DNA of 64,000 bases from Aestuariimicrobium soli (GCF_051192575.1 NZ_JBPJSQ010000002.1:248001-312000), one strand, 5' to 3'; shown: positions 17,147-26,326, counted from the stretch's first letter. The notes: generated by a model not told the origin, from the letters alone. Numbers and translations are program-made.

Positions 17147-18387
17147 GGACGCTCGTGCGCGACGTGGTCGATGATCTGGCATTCGTGTGGCGACACTGGC
17201 TGACCTGGACCGTGCTGTGGGTGGTGACCCGCGCCTGGATGTTCGCCGACTGGTCGGAGCACTACCGCTTCATCTGGAACGACGTGCGCTACTACTACGC
17301 GTGGATGGCCCAGCCGGACCTCGGGATGAACCGACTCGTCGAGTACCCGGTGCCGGTGTTGTGGGTGCTGGGCCTGCTGGTGCTGCCCGCCCGCGAGGTC
17401 AACGACTACGTACTGCTGTTCGGCATCGCCATGGCCGCCCTCGACGCCATCTTCACGATCGTGCTGTTCAAGAGGGGCTCGATGAGGGCCGTGCTGTTCT
17501 GGACCGTCTTCGTGCTCGCGTTCGGGGGGCTGATCTGGTTCCGCTACGACATGGTGCCCGCGCTCGTGGTCGGCCTGGCCGCGCTCTACGTCACCAAACA
17601 TCCCCGGGTCTCCGGCGCCCTGGTGGCCGCTGGGGCGTCGCTGAAACTGTGGCCGGCCCTACTGATCGCCCCGCTGGTCGGACGACACCGGGCCGGGATG
17701 GCGCGGTTGGTCTGGTTCGGCATCGCCGGCGCCGGGCTGGCCCTGCTGGCGCTGATCACCTCGTCGCCGGCCAGGCTCACCTCTCCCCTGACCTTCCAGA
17801 GTGACCGGGGCCTGCAGATCGAAGCAGTACCCGCCACCTGGCTGATGAGCCGACGCGTGGACGGCACGCAGTGGCGGGTCGACTTCAGCTCCCACAATGC
17901 CTTCGAGATCTTCGGGCCGGGTGTCGACCAGTGGCTGCAGCTGGCCGATCTGGCCATGGCGATCGTCGTGCTGTGCGCGCTGGGCATGGGTGTGATGGCC
18001 TGGTTCCACCGCTCCCTGCCGGCAGACCTGCTGACGCTGGCGATGGTCGCCGTGGTGGCGGGCATGTTGGTGGCCAACAAGACCTTCTCGCCGCAGTACC
18101 TCGTGTGGCTGGCCGCCCCCGTGGCCGCCCTGGTGGTCGAGGCCAAGTCCCGGCGGATGCGCACGCTCGGGGCGACGCTGGCGGTCGCCTGCATCGCGCT
18201 GGCCTGGCTCACCCAGCAGGTCTACCCCGTGCAGTACGCCGGCCTGATCGGCAACCCCCACAGCTCGGCCGAGGCCACGCACGTGCTGGTGGCACGCAAC
18301 CTCGCCATGGTGGCCGTCTGGCTGCTGGCCCAGGGCGCGGCGATCGTCGCCCTGCTCGGGGTGCGGCGGCACCGGCGCGCGGACTGA
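17143..18387 (+). CDS. GT87/DUF2029-type polytopic membrane glycosyltransferase, copy 2
   Basis: The 414-residue paralogue of the preceding gene shares LVEYPVPVLWVLGLL, GASLKLWPALLIAPL, SSHNAFEIFGPG, NKTFSPQYLVWLAAP and a QQVYPVQYAGLIGNP segment in the same order, so the pair arose by tandem duplication. About ten hydrophobic helices are present; it lacks the long basic N-terminus of copy 1. The GTG overlaps the upstream stop (GTGA), implying coupled synthesis and possibly a heteromer or two sequential transferases. The duplicated motifs are intact in both copies, so both look functional. Confidence 0.8.
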   Translation: MRTLVRDVVDDLAFVWRHWLTWTVLWVVTRAWMFADWSEHYRFIWNDVRYYYAWMAQPDLGMNRLVEYPVPVLWVLGLLVLPAREVNDYVLLFGIAMAALDAIFTIVLFKRGSMRAVLFWTVFVLAFGGLIWFRYDMVPALVVGLAALYVTKHPRVSGALVAAGASLKLWPALLIAPLVGRHRAGMARLVWFGIAGAGLALLALITSSPARLTSPLTFQSDRGLQIEAVPATWLMSRRVDGTQWRVDFSSHNAFEIFGPGVDQWLQLADLAMAIVVLCALGMGVMAWFHRSLPADLLTLAMVAVVAGMLVANKTFSPQYLVWLAAPVAALVVEAKSRRMRTLGATLAVACIALAWLTQQVYPVQYAGLIGNPHSSAEATHVLVARNLAMVAVWLLAQGAAIVALLGVRRHRRAD

Positions 18388-18419
18388 CACCGGAACGCCC
18401 CGCTTCTCGGCGCCGTCGG

Positions 18420-18448
18420 TTGGCCCAACCCACCGCGTTCGCTAGCCT
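18420..18448 (+). promoter_or_regulatory. Probable kgd promoter
   Basis: TTGGCC (18420-18425) and TAGCCT (18443-18448) are separated by exactly 17 nt. RNA would start near 18455, leaving a leader of about 47 nt before the kgd ATG. Confidence 0.5.
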
Positions 18449-18501
18449 TGCCTGAGGATCAGGCGCGGTGGCCTGACGGCGGCACTCAGCGGAAGAAGGC
18501 G

Positions 18502-21500
18502 ATGGTGGCTCCCTCCACCTCAAACAGCATGTCCCACGACCCGGCAAGCGACTTCGGGGCCAACGACTGGCTCATCGAAGAACTGCGAGAGACCTACCAG
18601 ACCAACCCGGACGAGCTCGACCCCAGCTGGCGCGCCTACTTCGACGGTGAGGCGGGTCGTGCCGCGGCTCCCACTCAGTCCGTGACCACCACCGCAACCC
18701 CGGCTCCCCAGGCCCAGGCTCCGCAGACGTCGGCCCCCCAGGCCCAGGCTCCGGCATCCCAGACCCCGGCCCCCCAGCCCGATCCGTCGCGGCCGGCGGC
18801 CAGGCAGTCGCCCGAGCCGGTGCCCGCCGATCCCAAGCCGGTGCCGAACTCGGCCAACTCCCCTCGTCCGGTGCCGCAGAACCGTCCCAACCGCCCGGCG
18901 GTGCCCGGCGCGTCCGGTGGACTGAGCGCCGATGCGCCCAACCCGACCCGTCGTCCGACCGTCGAGTCGCAGGCGCCGGTGACCACGGTGATGAAAGGTG
19001 CGCCGATGCGCACCGCGAAGAACATGGACGCCTCGCTGTCGATGCCGACCGCCACCTCGGTGCGCTCGGTGCCGATGAAGCTGGTCATCGACCAGCGCAC
19101 GATGATCAACAACTTCCTGCGTCGCAGCAAGGGCGGCAAGGTCAGCTTCACCCACCTCATCGGCTACGCCATGGTGCAGGCCCTCAAGGCCGTGCCAGCG
19201 ATGAACAACGCGTACGCCGAAGAGAACGGCAAGCCGGCGCTGGTGACCAACCCGGCCATCAACCTGGGGTTGGCCATCGACCTGCCCAAGAAGGACGGCA
19301 CCCGTCAGCTGCTGGTGCCCAACATCAAGAACTGTGAGTCGCTCGACTTCAACCAGTTCTGGGGCGCCTATGAAGAGATGGTCGGCAAGGCCCGTCGCGG
19401 CGAGCTGACCGTGGACGACTTCGCCGGCACCACCGCCTCCCTGACCAACCCCGGCGGCATCGGCACCAACCACTCGGTGCCCCGCCTGATGATGGGTCAG
19501 GGCGTCATTCTCGGCGTCGGCTCCATCGACTACCCGCCGGAGTACCAGGGCAACTCCGAGTCGCGGCTCAACGAGTTGGGCGTGGGCAAGCTGACCACCC
19601 TCACCTCGACCTATGACCACCGCGTCATCCAGGGCGCCCAGTCGGGTGAGTTCCTGAAGAAGATGTACGAGCTGCTGCTCGGCCAGGACGGCTTCTACGA
19701 CGACATCTTCAAGGCGCTGCGCATTCCCTACCCGCCGCTGCGCTGGGCCAACGACATCTCGGCCCATCGCACCAACCAGGTCGCCAAGGCGGCCCGCGTG
19801 GTCGAGCTGGTGCAGGCCTACCGTTCGTTCGGCCACCTGGCCTCCGACATCGATCCGCTGGAGTACCGGGTCGGCACCCACCCCGACCTGCAGCTGGAGA
19901 CCCATGGACTGACCATCTGGGATCTCGACCGTGAGTTCGCGGTCGGACGTTTCGGCGGCAACCGTCGCGCCTACCTGACCCTGCGCGAGATCCTCGACAT
20001 CCTGCGCGACTCGTACTGCCACACGCTCGGCATCGAGTACATGCACATCTCGGATCCCGACCAGCGATTCTGGTTCCAGGAGCGCATGGAGAAGGAGCAC
20101 GTCACCCTTCCCCGCGACGAGCACCTGCGCATTCTCGACAAGCTCAACGAGGCCGAGATCTTCGAGACCTTCCTGCAGACCAAGTTCGTCGGCCAGAAGC
20201 GGTTCTCGCTCGAGGGTGGCGAGTCGGCGATCGTGGTGCTCGACGAGATCTGCGAGCAGGCCGCCAACGACGACCTCGACGAGGTCTGCATCGGCATGCC
20301 GCACCGCGGTCGACTGAACGTGCTGGCCAACATCATCGGCAAGAAGTACGGCCAGATCTTCGCCGAGTTCGACGGCAACATGGATCCCCGCAACTCCCAG
20401 GGCACCGGTGACGTGAAGTACCACCTGGGCGCCGAGGGCCAGTTCACCGCCCTGTCGGGTGCCACAGTGAAGGCGTCGGTGGCCGCCAACCCGTCGCACC
20501 TCGAGGCCGTCAACCCGGTGGTCGAGGGCATCGCCCGCGCCAAGCTCGACCGGCTGCGGTCGACGGGCGGGGTCTACCCGGTCGTCCCGATCCTGATGCA
20601 CGGCGACGCCTCGTTCGCCGGCCAGGGTGTGGTCTACGAGACCATGCAGATGAGCCAGCTGCGCGGCTACAAGACCGGCGGCACCATTCATCTGGTGGTC
20701 AACAACCAGGTCGGCTTCACCACCTCGCCCGGCGAGTCGCGCACGAGCGTGTACTGCACCGATGTCGCCAAGGTGATCGAGGCGCCCGTCTTCCACGTGA
20801 ACGGGGACGACCCCGACGCCTGCGTGCGGGCCGCCCGGATGGCCTACGAGTTCCGACAGGCGTTCAACAAGGACGTGGTCATCGACCTGATCTGCTACCG
20901 CCGCCGCGGGCACAACGAGGGCGACGACCCCAGCTTCACGCAGCCGCGCATGTACGACCTGATCGAGCAGAAGCGTTCGACCCGCAAGCTCTACACCGAG
21001 TCGCTGATCGGCCGTGGTGACATCTCGGTCGCCGACGCCGAAGAGGTGATGGACCGCTTCCGCACCCGCCTCGAGAACGTCTTCAAGGAGGTGCGCGAGG
21101 CCGCCCCCGACGCGGACGAGTACAAGAAGGTGCCGGTCTACCCCGTCAAGCCCGAGGGCTTCACCGGCACCGCCATCACCCCCGACGTGATGGCCGTGGT
21201 CGCCGGCGTGCACTCGACGTTCCCGGAGGGGTTCACGGTGCACCCCAAGGTGCTCCCGCAGCTCGAGCGCCGCGCCAAGTCGATCATGGAGGGCCCGATC
21301 GACTGGGCCACCGGTGAGTTGCTGGCCTTGGGCTCCCTGCTGCTGGAGGGCCGCCCCGTGCGCCTGACCGGCCAGGATTCGCGCCGTGGCACCTTCGTGC
21401 AGCGCTTCGCGGCGATCGTCGACCGGCACACCAACGAGTCGTGGGTGCCCCTGAAGCACCTGTCCGAGGGGCAGGCCACCTTCGAGGTCTTCGACTCGCT

Positions 21501-22353
21501 GCTCAGCGAGTACGCGGTGATGGGCTTCGAGTACGGCTACTCGGTGGCCGCGCCCGAGGCGCTGGTGCTGTGGGAGGCCCAGTTCGGCGACTTCGCCAAC
21601 GGCGCGCAGACGATCGCGGACGAGTTCATCAGCTCGGGCGCGGCCAAATGGACCCAGAAGTCGGGCGTGGTGCTGCTGCTCCCCCACGGACACGAGGGCG
21701 CTGGCCCCGACCACAGCTCGGCCCGCATCGAGCGCTGGCTGCAGCTGTGCAGCGAGAACGCGTTGGCCGTCTGCCAGCCGTCGACCCCGGCCAGCCACTT
21801 CCACCTGCTGCGCCAGCACGCCTACGTGAACTGGCACCGCCCGGTGGTGATCGCCACGCCGAAGTCGATGCTGCGCAACAAGCTGGCCAGCTCGCGCCCC
21901 GAGGACTTCACCACCGGCAAGTGGGAGCCGGCGCTGGACGACCCGACCGTCACCGATCCCTCGAAGGTCAAGGCCGTGCTGCTGTGCTCGGGCAAGATTC
22001 GCTGGGATCTCGTGGCCGAGCGCAAGAAGCTCGGGCTCGACGGTGCGGTCGCGATCGTGGCGCTGGAGCGGCTCTACCCGCTGCCCGGTGAGGCACTGGC
22101 GACCATCATGGCCCAGTACCGTCACGTCGACGACGTGCGCTTCGTGCAGGACGAGCCCGAGAACCAGGGCGCGTACCAGTTCATGCAGCTGCACCTGGCC
22201 GATGCCGTCGCCGAGCACCTGCCCGACTACCGGCTGCAGTTCAGCGGGATCACCCGCCCGGCCGCCTCGGCTCCGTCGGTGGGTCTCACGAAGGTGCACC
22301 AAGCGCAGGAGGCCGAACTGCTGCACCGGGCCTTCGAGGGATTGCAGGGCTGA
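18502..22353 (+). CDS. kgd: Multifunctional 2-oxoglutarate dehydrogenase E1 / decarboxylase Kgd
   Basis: The actinobacterial E1o-E2o fusion carries out ThDP-dependent 2-oxoglutarate decarboxylation and forms succinyl-CoA (with Lpd and the E2 of PDH) or carboligation products. From the ATG at 18502 it has 1283 residues: an N-terminal helix (DFGANDWLIEELRETYQTNP) that in homologues recruits partners, a Pro/Ala/Gln linker about 45-150, an E2-type acyltransferase domain without lipoyl domain (about 160-395, ending TYDHRVIQGAQSGEFLKKM), then the E1 domain with GMPHRGRLNVLANI and NNQVGFTTSP. ATG at 18502 is chosen over 18448 because AAGAAGG precedes it and upstream residues are unconserved. Confidence 0.95.
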   Translation: MVAPSTSNSMSHDPASDFGANDWLIEELRETYQTNPDELDPSWRAYFDGEAGRAAAPTQSVTTTATPAPQAQAPQTSAPQAQAPASQTPAPQPDPSRPAARQSPEPVPADPKPVPNSANSPRPVPQNRPNRPAVPGASGGLSADAPNPTRRPTVESQAPVTTVMKGAPMRTAKNMDASLSMPTATSVRSVPMKLVIDQRTMINNFLRRSKGGKVSFTHLIGYAMVQALKAVPAMNNAYAEENGKPALVTNPAINLGLAIDLPKKDGTRQLLVPNIKNCESLDFNQFWGAYEEMVGKARRGELTVDDFAGTTASLTNPGGIGTNHSVPRLMMGQGVILGVGSIDYPPEYQGNSESRLNELGVGKLTTLTSTYDHRVIQGAQSGEFLKKMYELLLGQDGFYDDIFKALRIPYPPLRWANDISAHRTNQVAKAARVVELVQAYRSFGHLASDIDPLEYRVGTHPDLQLETHGLTIWDLDREFAVGRFGGNRRAYLTLREILDILRDSYCHTLGIEYMHISDPDQRFWFQERMEKEHVTLPRDEHLRILDKLNEAEIFETFLQTKFVGQKRFSLEGGESAIVVLDEICEQAANDDLDEVCIGMPHRGRLNVLANIIGKKYGQIFAEFDGNMDPRNSQGTGDVKYHLGAEGQFTALSGATVKASVAANPSHLEAVNPVVEGIARAKLDRLRSTGGVYPVVPILMHGDASFAGQGVVYETMQMSQLRGYKTGGTIHLVVNNQVGFTTSPGESRTSVYCTDVAKVIEAPVFHVNGDDPDACVRAARMAYEFRQAFNKDVVIDLICYRRRGHNEGDDPSFTQPRMYDLIEQKRSTRKLYTESLIGRGDISVADAEEVMDRFRTRLENVFKEVREAAPDADEYKKVPVYPVKPEGFTGTAITPDVMAVVAGVHSTFPEGFTVHPKVLPQLERRAKSIMEGPIDWATGELLALGSLLLEGRPVRLTGQDSRRGTFVQRFAAIVDRHTNESWVPLKHLSEGQATFEVFDSLLSEYAVMGFEYGYSVAAPEALVLWEAQFGDFANGAQTIADEFISSGAAKWTQKSGVVLLLPHGHEGAGPDHSSARIERWLQLCSENALAVCQPSTPASHFHLLRQHAYVNWHRPVVIATPKSMLRNKLASSRPEDFTTGKWEPALDDPTVTDPSKVKAVLLCSGKIRWDLVAERKKLGLDGAVAIVALERLYPLPGEALATIMAQYRHVDDVRFVQDEPENQGAYQFMQLHLADAVAEHLPDYRLQFSGITRPAASAPSVGLTKVHQAQEAELLHRAFEGLQG

Positions 22354-22356
22354 GCC

Positions 22357-22539
22357 GTGTACTTCACCGATCGCGGACTCGAGGAACTGGAACGTCGCCG
22401 CGGCGAGGAGGAGGTCAGCTTCGCCTGGCTCGCCGAGCAGCTGCGCACCTTCGTCGACCTGTACCCCGAGTTCGAGACGCCCGTCGAGCGGGTCGCCACC
22501 TGGCTGGCCCGCCTCGACGACGATGACGACGACGAGTGA
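22357..22539 (+). CDS. Conserved small actinobacterial protein (DUF6104-like)
   Basis: A 60-residue acidic peptide beginning MYFTDRGLEELERRRGEEEV with a central FAWLAEQLRTFVDLYPEFE segment and a C-terminal run of Asp. I recognise it as the DUF6104 family, a short actinobacterial protein of unknown function; the family name is from memory. The GTG start is 3 nt after the kgd stop, so expression is tied to kgd. Two amphipathic helices are likely and there is no signal or membrane segment. Position next to kgd makes a role with the 2-oxoglutarate complex possible but unproven. Confidence 0.8.
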   Translation: MYFTDRGLEELERRRGEEEVSFAWLAEQLRTFVDLYPEFETPVERVATWLARLDDDDDDE

Positions 22540-22573
22540 CGACCCGCGACACACGAGAACGAGGACAAGGCAC

Positions 22574-23773
22574 ATGAAGGACGTCGCCGCGCTGCAGGCT
22601 GCCCACCGAGACCTGGCCGGGGGTGAACCCTCCGTCATCTGGGCGGGCCCCGGGCGCGTCAACCTGATCGGCGAGCACACCGACTACAACGACGGATATG
22701 TGATGCCGTTCGCGCTCGAGCAGTGCGCGCTGGTCAGCCTCTCCCGGCGCGAGGACGACCTGCTGGTCGTCCGTTCGGTCGATCTGGACGAGACCCACGA
22801 GGTGGCCCTGGCGGATCTTCGTCGGTTCGACGCGCAGGACGCGGGCGAACGTGGCTGGTGGGACTACGTCACCGGCTGCGTGTGGGCCGTCAACGACTGG
22901 GCGTCCCGCACGGGTGCTCACGGTGGCACCGCGGTGGGCGTCGGCCTGACGGCCGTGCTCTCGTCCGATGTTCCCGTCGGCGCCGGACTGTCGAGCTCGG
23001 CGGCCATCGAGTGCGCCACCATCGGCGCGCTCTGCGACCTGTTCGGGCTCGACATCGCTCCCCTGGAGCGTGCGCAGTTGGCCCGACTGGCCGAGAACGC
23101 CTACGTCGGCGCACCCACCGGGCTGCTCGACCAGGCCGCCTCGACGCTGTGCACCGAGGGCAACACGCTGTTCCTCGACTGCCGCTCGTACGAGACGGAC
23201 CAGGTGCCCATGGATCTCGCCGGCGCCGGCCTTGAGATCCTCGTGCTCGACACCAAGACCCCGCACAGCCATGTCGACGGCGAGTACGCCGAGCGACGGG
23301 CCAGCTGCGAGCGTGCCGCCGCCCTGCTGGGGGTGCCCGCCCTGCGTGACGTGACCGACCTCGAGGCCGCCCTGGCGACCCTCAAGTCCGACCCCGAGGC
23401 CGCACTGCTCAGCAAGCGGGTGCGCCACGTGGTCACCGAGGACGAGCGGGTGCTGCATGCGATCGATCTGGCCCAGGCCGGCGAGTTCGAGGCCCTGGCT
23501 CCGCTGCTGGACGCCTCGCACACCTCGATGCGCGACGACTTCGAGATCACGGTGCCGACCGTTGATCTGGCGGTCGAGTCGGCGCGGGCCGCGGGCGCTC
23601 TGGGTGCGCGCATGACCGGCGGCGGATTCGGTGGCTGCATCATCGCCCTGTGCCGGGCGGGCGAGGGCGACCAGGTCGGACGATCCGTCGCCGCCGCCTT
23701 CGAGGACGAAGGGTTCGCGGCGCCGGTGTGGTTCAGCGCCACCCCGGCCGCCGGGGCCCGACGCATCGGCTGA
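22574..23773 (+). CDS. galK: Galactokinase
   Basis: GHMP kinase phosphorylating galactose at C1 in the Leloir pathway. The 399-residue protein has the galactokinase signature GRVNLIGEHTDYNDGYVMP near residue 30, the ATP loop VPVGAGLSSSAAIE and the C-terminal GARMTGGGFGGCIIAL. ATG at 22574 follows AAGG; the longer in-frame reading begins inside kgd and is a shadow. galT and galE are not adjacent, so it is isolated from the rest of the pathway and follows kgd-DUF6104, probably by readthrough. Confidence 0.95.
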   Translation: MKDVAALQAAHRDLAGGEPSVIWAGPGRVNLIGEHTDYNDGYVMPFALEQCALVSLSRREDDLLVVRSVDLDETHEVALADLRRFDAQDAGERGWWDYVTGCVWAVNDWASRTGAHGGTAVGVGLTAVLSSDVPVGAGLSSSAAIECATIGALCDLFGLDIAPLERAQLARLAENAYVGAPTGLLDQAASTLCTEGNTLFLDCRSYETDQVPMDLAGAGLEILVLDTKTPHSHVDGEYAERRASCERAAALLGVPALRDVTDLEAALATLKSDPEAALLSKRVRHVVTEDERVLHAIDLAQAGEFEALAPLLDASHTSMRDDFEITVPTVDLAVESARAAGALGARMTGGGFGGCIIALCRAGEGDQVGRSVAAAFEDEGFAAPVWFSATPAAGARRIG

Positions 23774-23781
23774 GGCCGACC

Positions 23782-24174
23782 TCAGTCGGTCAGACGCTGC
23801 GCCCTCACCCGGGCGAGCACACCGGCGACGGCCGTGGCCACCAACGGCACCAGCAGCGCCCACCACCACGGGTTGGCGTGGCGAGCGATGGCGACGACCA
23901 CCAGCACGTGCAGCACGGCCGCGGCCACGACGGCTCCCGACGACCACCCTCGTCCCCGGACGGCCACGACCCCGATGGCGCCCACCATCAGGCCGTAGAG
24001 CAGCAGCATCGCGCCCACTCCGACCGAGAAGATGCCGTGCACCTGGGCGACCACGGCGACCCCGACGGCGACCAGCGCCATGGCCGCGAGCAGCGTCAAC
24101 AGACCCGCGATCATCAGCGGTCGGCGGAAACCGGCAACACCGGCGGGCGCAGGGGTGGTTTCTGGGGGGGTCAC
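23782..24174 (-). CDS. Small membrane protein of unknown function
   Basis: The 130-residue product has a Pro-rich cytoplasmic N-terminus (1-17), then four hydrophobic helices at about 18-43, 47-70, 80-97 and 101-121, ending in a basic tail RVRAQRLTD. No catalytic motif was recognised. It is convergent with galK (8-nt gap) and divergent from whiB1. The GTG start lies 6 nt after TAGAGT, which suggests leaderless translation and supports the gene being real. Confidence 0.75.
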   Translation of the reverse strand: MTPPETTPAPAGVAGFRRPLMIAGLLTLLAAMALVAVGVAVVAQVHGIFSVGVGAMLLLYGLMVGAIGVVAVRGRGWSSGAVVAAAVLHVLVVVAIARHANPWWWALLVPLVATAVAGVLARVRAQRLTD

Positions 24175-24180
24175 CGGGAT

Positions 24181-24186
24181 ACTCTA
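24181..24186 (-). promoter_or_regulatory. -10 element for leaderless membrane-protein mRNA
   Basis: TAGAGT on the minus strand ends 6 nt before the GTG at 24174, so the RNA should begin at the start codon. Confidence 0.55.
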
Positions 24187-24354
24187 GAGCGTTGTTCCCA
24201 TGCAGTCGGCTCGTTTCCACTCGCCAGCATCGTCTCGGCGCTAGTGTGGCGTGAGCCCGGCCAGCACGTCTTGGTAGGCCCATGGGATGCCCGGCGAATC
24301 CGCAGGATTCGCAGTCGTCACGATGCCCCAGCATCGAGAAGGAGTCACACCGAC

Positions 24355-24606
24355 ATGGACTGGCGCCACCGCGCGGCATGCCTCACCGAAGATCCGGAGC
24401 TGTTCTTCCCCATCGGGAACACCGGCCCCGCCATCCTTCAGATCGAACAGGCCAAGGTGGTCTGTCGCCGTTGCGAGGTTCGCGAGCAGTGCCTCGCATG
24501 GGCGCTCGAAGCCGGTCAGGACCACGGCGTCTGGGGCGGCCTCAGTGAGGACGAGCGCCGCGCCATGAAGCGCCGCCAGGCCCGCTCGCGGTTGCGCAAC
24601 TCCTGA
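24355..24606 (+). CDS. whiB1: WhiB1-type iron-sulfur transcription factor
   Basis: The 83-residue protein carries a 4Fe-4S cluster on Cys9, Cys37, Cys40 and Cys46, has the GVWGG turn at 58-62 and a basic C-terminal DNA-binding tail (RRAMKRRQARSRLRNS). It aligns closely with mycobacterial WhiB1 (MDWRHRAACLTEDPELFFP), an essential nitric-oxide-sensitive regulator that binds the housekeeping sigma factor region 4. The ATG follows GAAGGAG. The promoter is probably near TAGTGT at 24242-24247, giving a leader of about 100 nt. It is convergent with pdtaS, as in Mycobacterium. Confidence 0.94.
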   Translation: MDWRHRAACLTEDPELFFPIGNTGPAILQIEQAKVVCRRCEVREQCLAWALEAGQDHGVWGGLSEDERRAMKRRQARSRLRNS

Positions 24607-24651
24607 GCCTGAATCACTCCCCCGCTCGACGCCCCATCGAGGACGTGACGC

Positions 24652-26118
24652 TCACTCCTTGATGGGGATCACGACCGTCGCCACCGCTCCACCACCGGAG
24701 TCCTTCGACCCGGCATTGGCCAGCGTGAAGCTGCCCCCCAGGTCAGAGACCAGGGTGTTGACGATGTTCAGCCCCAGGCTCGGTGAGGTGGCGATCGAGA
24801 ACTCCGGGGGCACCCCGCGGCCGTCGTCCTTCACCTCGACGGTGAGTTGGGAACCCTCGCGCGTGGGCACCACCCGCACCTGACCCGACCCCTGCGCCAG
24901 GCCGTGCTCGACGGCGTTCTGGCACAGCTCGGTCATCACCAGCGCAAGGTTGGTGGCGATCGCGGCCGGCACCATGCCGAAGCTTCCCTGCCGACGGGCG
25001 TCGACGCTGCCCTGGGCGGCGGCGACGTCACCCACCATCCGCAGGATGCGGTCGGCCACGTCGTCGAAGACGACCGTCTCGTCGAAGGCCTGGCTGAGGA
25101 TCTCGTGCACGACGGCGATGGCCTGCACGCGACTCATCGCGTCCTTCAGGGCGCCCTGCGCCTCCGACGACTGCATGCGTCGCGATTGCAGCCGCAGCAG
25201 CGCCGCCACCGTCTGCAGGTTGTTCTTCACCCGGTGGTGGATCTCGCGGATGGTGGCGTCCTTGGTGACCAGCGCCCGCTCGCGGTGCCGCAGCTCGGTG
25301 GTGTCGCGCACCAGCAGCATGGTGCCGAGACTGCCGTCGACATCGGTCAGTGGCACCACCCGCATACGAATGGTCGCCTGGTTCGACTCCAGATCGAGCT
25401 CTCGGACGACGGTGCCGGTCAGGTCGGCCGTGATCGTCTGCCCGAGCTGCGGGTACTTCGCGAGCAGGTCCTGGATCAGCTGCCGGATGTCGTCACCCTC
25501 GAGGTCGCCGACGTACCCCATGCGCCGGTAGGCCGAGATGGCGTTGGGTGTGGCGTAGCTGATGATGCCGGTGACGCTGGTGAGCACCATGCCGTCGCCG
25601 ACCTTGGGGCTGATGGAGGGGTCCGACGGCGGGTACACGGGGAAGGAACCCTGCCAGACCATGCCCGACAGGATGTCGGCGGTCTCCAGGTAGGCATCCT
25701 CCAACGCTCCGGGTGCCCGCACGCCCATCCGGTTGGTGTGCCGTTCGACCACCCCGATGACTCGGTCATTGCGGATGATCGGGATCGCCCAGACGTCGAC
25801 CGGAATGCCGGCCCGCAGTTGGTTGTCGGAGGTCTCGCAGATCTCCTCGGACAGGTATGCCTCGAGCACCAGGTGTTCGGGGTCGTAGCTGATCGACTCG
25901 CCCACGACGTCGTCCTCGAGGGCCGTCGGCCCGGTGTTCGGACGAATCTGCGCCGCCGCCCAGAAGATGTTGTCGTCGATGTCGGGCACCCACAGGATCA
26001 GGTCGGAGAACGACGTGTCGGCCAGCAGGTGCCACTCGTTGACGAACGCCTTCAGCCAGTCCATGTCGCCGGGCGCGAGATTGGTGTGGTCGGTGAGGAT
26101 CTGACCGAGCGATGCCAT
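24652..26118 (-). CDS. pdtaS: PdtaS-type sensor histidine kinase
   Basis: Cytosolic kinase of the PdtaS-PdtaR system, whose response regulator is an RNA-binding ANTAR antiterminator (not in this window). The 488 residues contain an N-terminal GAF-like domain (1-145), a PAS domain (about 175-285), a HisKA_2 dimerisation domain with phosphoacceptor His in REIHHRVKNNLQ (294 or 295), and a HATPase_c domain with NAVEHG, DDGRGVPP and SLGLNIV. There is no membrane segment. The start at 26118 is fixed by TAGACT 7 nt upstream; the reading to 26181 has no support. Confidence 0.93.
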   Translation of the reverse strand: MASLGQILTDHTNLAPGDMDWLKAFVNEWHLLADTSFSDLILWVPDIDDNIFWAAAQIRPNTGPTALEDDVVGESISYDPEHLVLEAYLSEEICETSDNQLRAGIPVDVWAIPIIRNDRVIGVVERHTNRMGVRAPGALEDAYLETADILSGMVWQGSFPVYPPSDPSISPKVGDGMVLTSVTGIISYATPNAISAYRRMGYVGDLEGDDIRQLIQDLLAKYPQLGQTITADLTGTVVRELDLESNQATIRMRVVPLTDVDGSLGTMLLVRDTTELRHRERALVTKDATIREIHHRVKNNLQTVAALLRLQSRRMQSSEAQGALKDAMSRVQAIAVVHEILSQAFDETVVFDDVADRILRMVGDVAAAQGSVDARRQGSFGMVPAAIATNLALVMTELCQNAVEHGLAQGSGQVRVVPTREGSQLTVEVKDDGRGVPPEFSIATSPSLGLNIVNTLVSDLGGSFTLANAGSKDSGGGAVATVVIPIKE

Positions 26119-26125
26119 GCCGAGG

Positions 26126-26131
26126 AGTCTA
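26126..26131 (-). promoter_or_regulatory. -10 element for leaderless pdtaS mRNA
   Basis: TAGACT on the minus strand ends 7 nt before the pdtaS ATG, predicting transcription from the A of the start codon. Confidence 0.55.
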
Positions 26132-26193
26132 GGGCGCCCACCCGATTGGGTCTCGACCGCCCACCTCTGGCAGAATGACAAGTCGGACCAACG

Positions 26194-26211
26194 AGATCCC
26201 TTCGGGGATCT
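26194..26211 (+). promoter_or_regulatory. UUCG-capped hairpin in the bL37 leader
   Basis: A 7-bp stem (26194-26200 with 26205-26211) closed by a TTCG tetraloop lies 9 nt before the GGAGG ribosome-binding site of bL37. It has no U-tract, so it is more likely an mRNA-stability or translational element than a terminator. A CAGAAT at 26171-26176 may be the promoter -10. Confidence 0.5.
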
Positions 26212-26230
26212 TCAACGAATGGAGGCTGCC

Positions 26231-26305
26231 ATGGGCAAGGGTGGACGCAAGCGTCGCGCTCGTCGCAAGAACGCAGCGAACCACGGCAAGCGCCCCAACA
26301 GCTGA
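26231..26305 (+). CDS. Small ribosomal protein bL37 (AURKAIP1/COX24-domain peptide)
   Basis: A 24-residue, extremely basic peptide, MGKGGRKRRARRKNAANHGK followed by RPNS. It matches the tiny actinobacterial AURKAIP1/COX24-domain protein seen as bL37 in mycobacterial 50S structures, where it fits into rRNA. GGAGG lies 6 nt before the ATG, and a strong terminator follows 22 nt after the stop, so it is a monocistronic gene. It lies between pdtaS and rsrA and is easy to miss because of its length. Confidence 0.92.
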   Translation: MGKGGRKRRARRKNAANHGKRPNS

Positions 26306-26326
26306 GCCGTCGTTCGTCGAACACCG

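Noticed and set aside
18520..22680. 1386-codon open frame antisense to kgd
   Set aside because: It mirrors kgd codon structure in GC-rich DNA, has no recognisable domains and no ribosome-binding site; kgd on the plus strand is certain.
24230..24260. A CRP/GlxR site before whiB1, as in mycobacteria
   Set aside because: No TGTGA-N6-TCACA-like sequence could be found in the 180-nt region.
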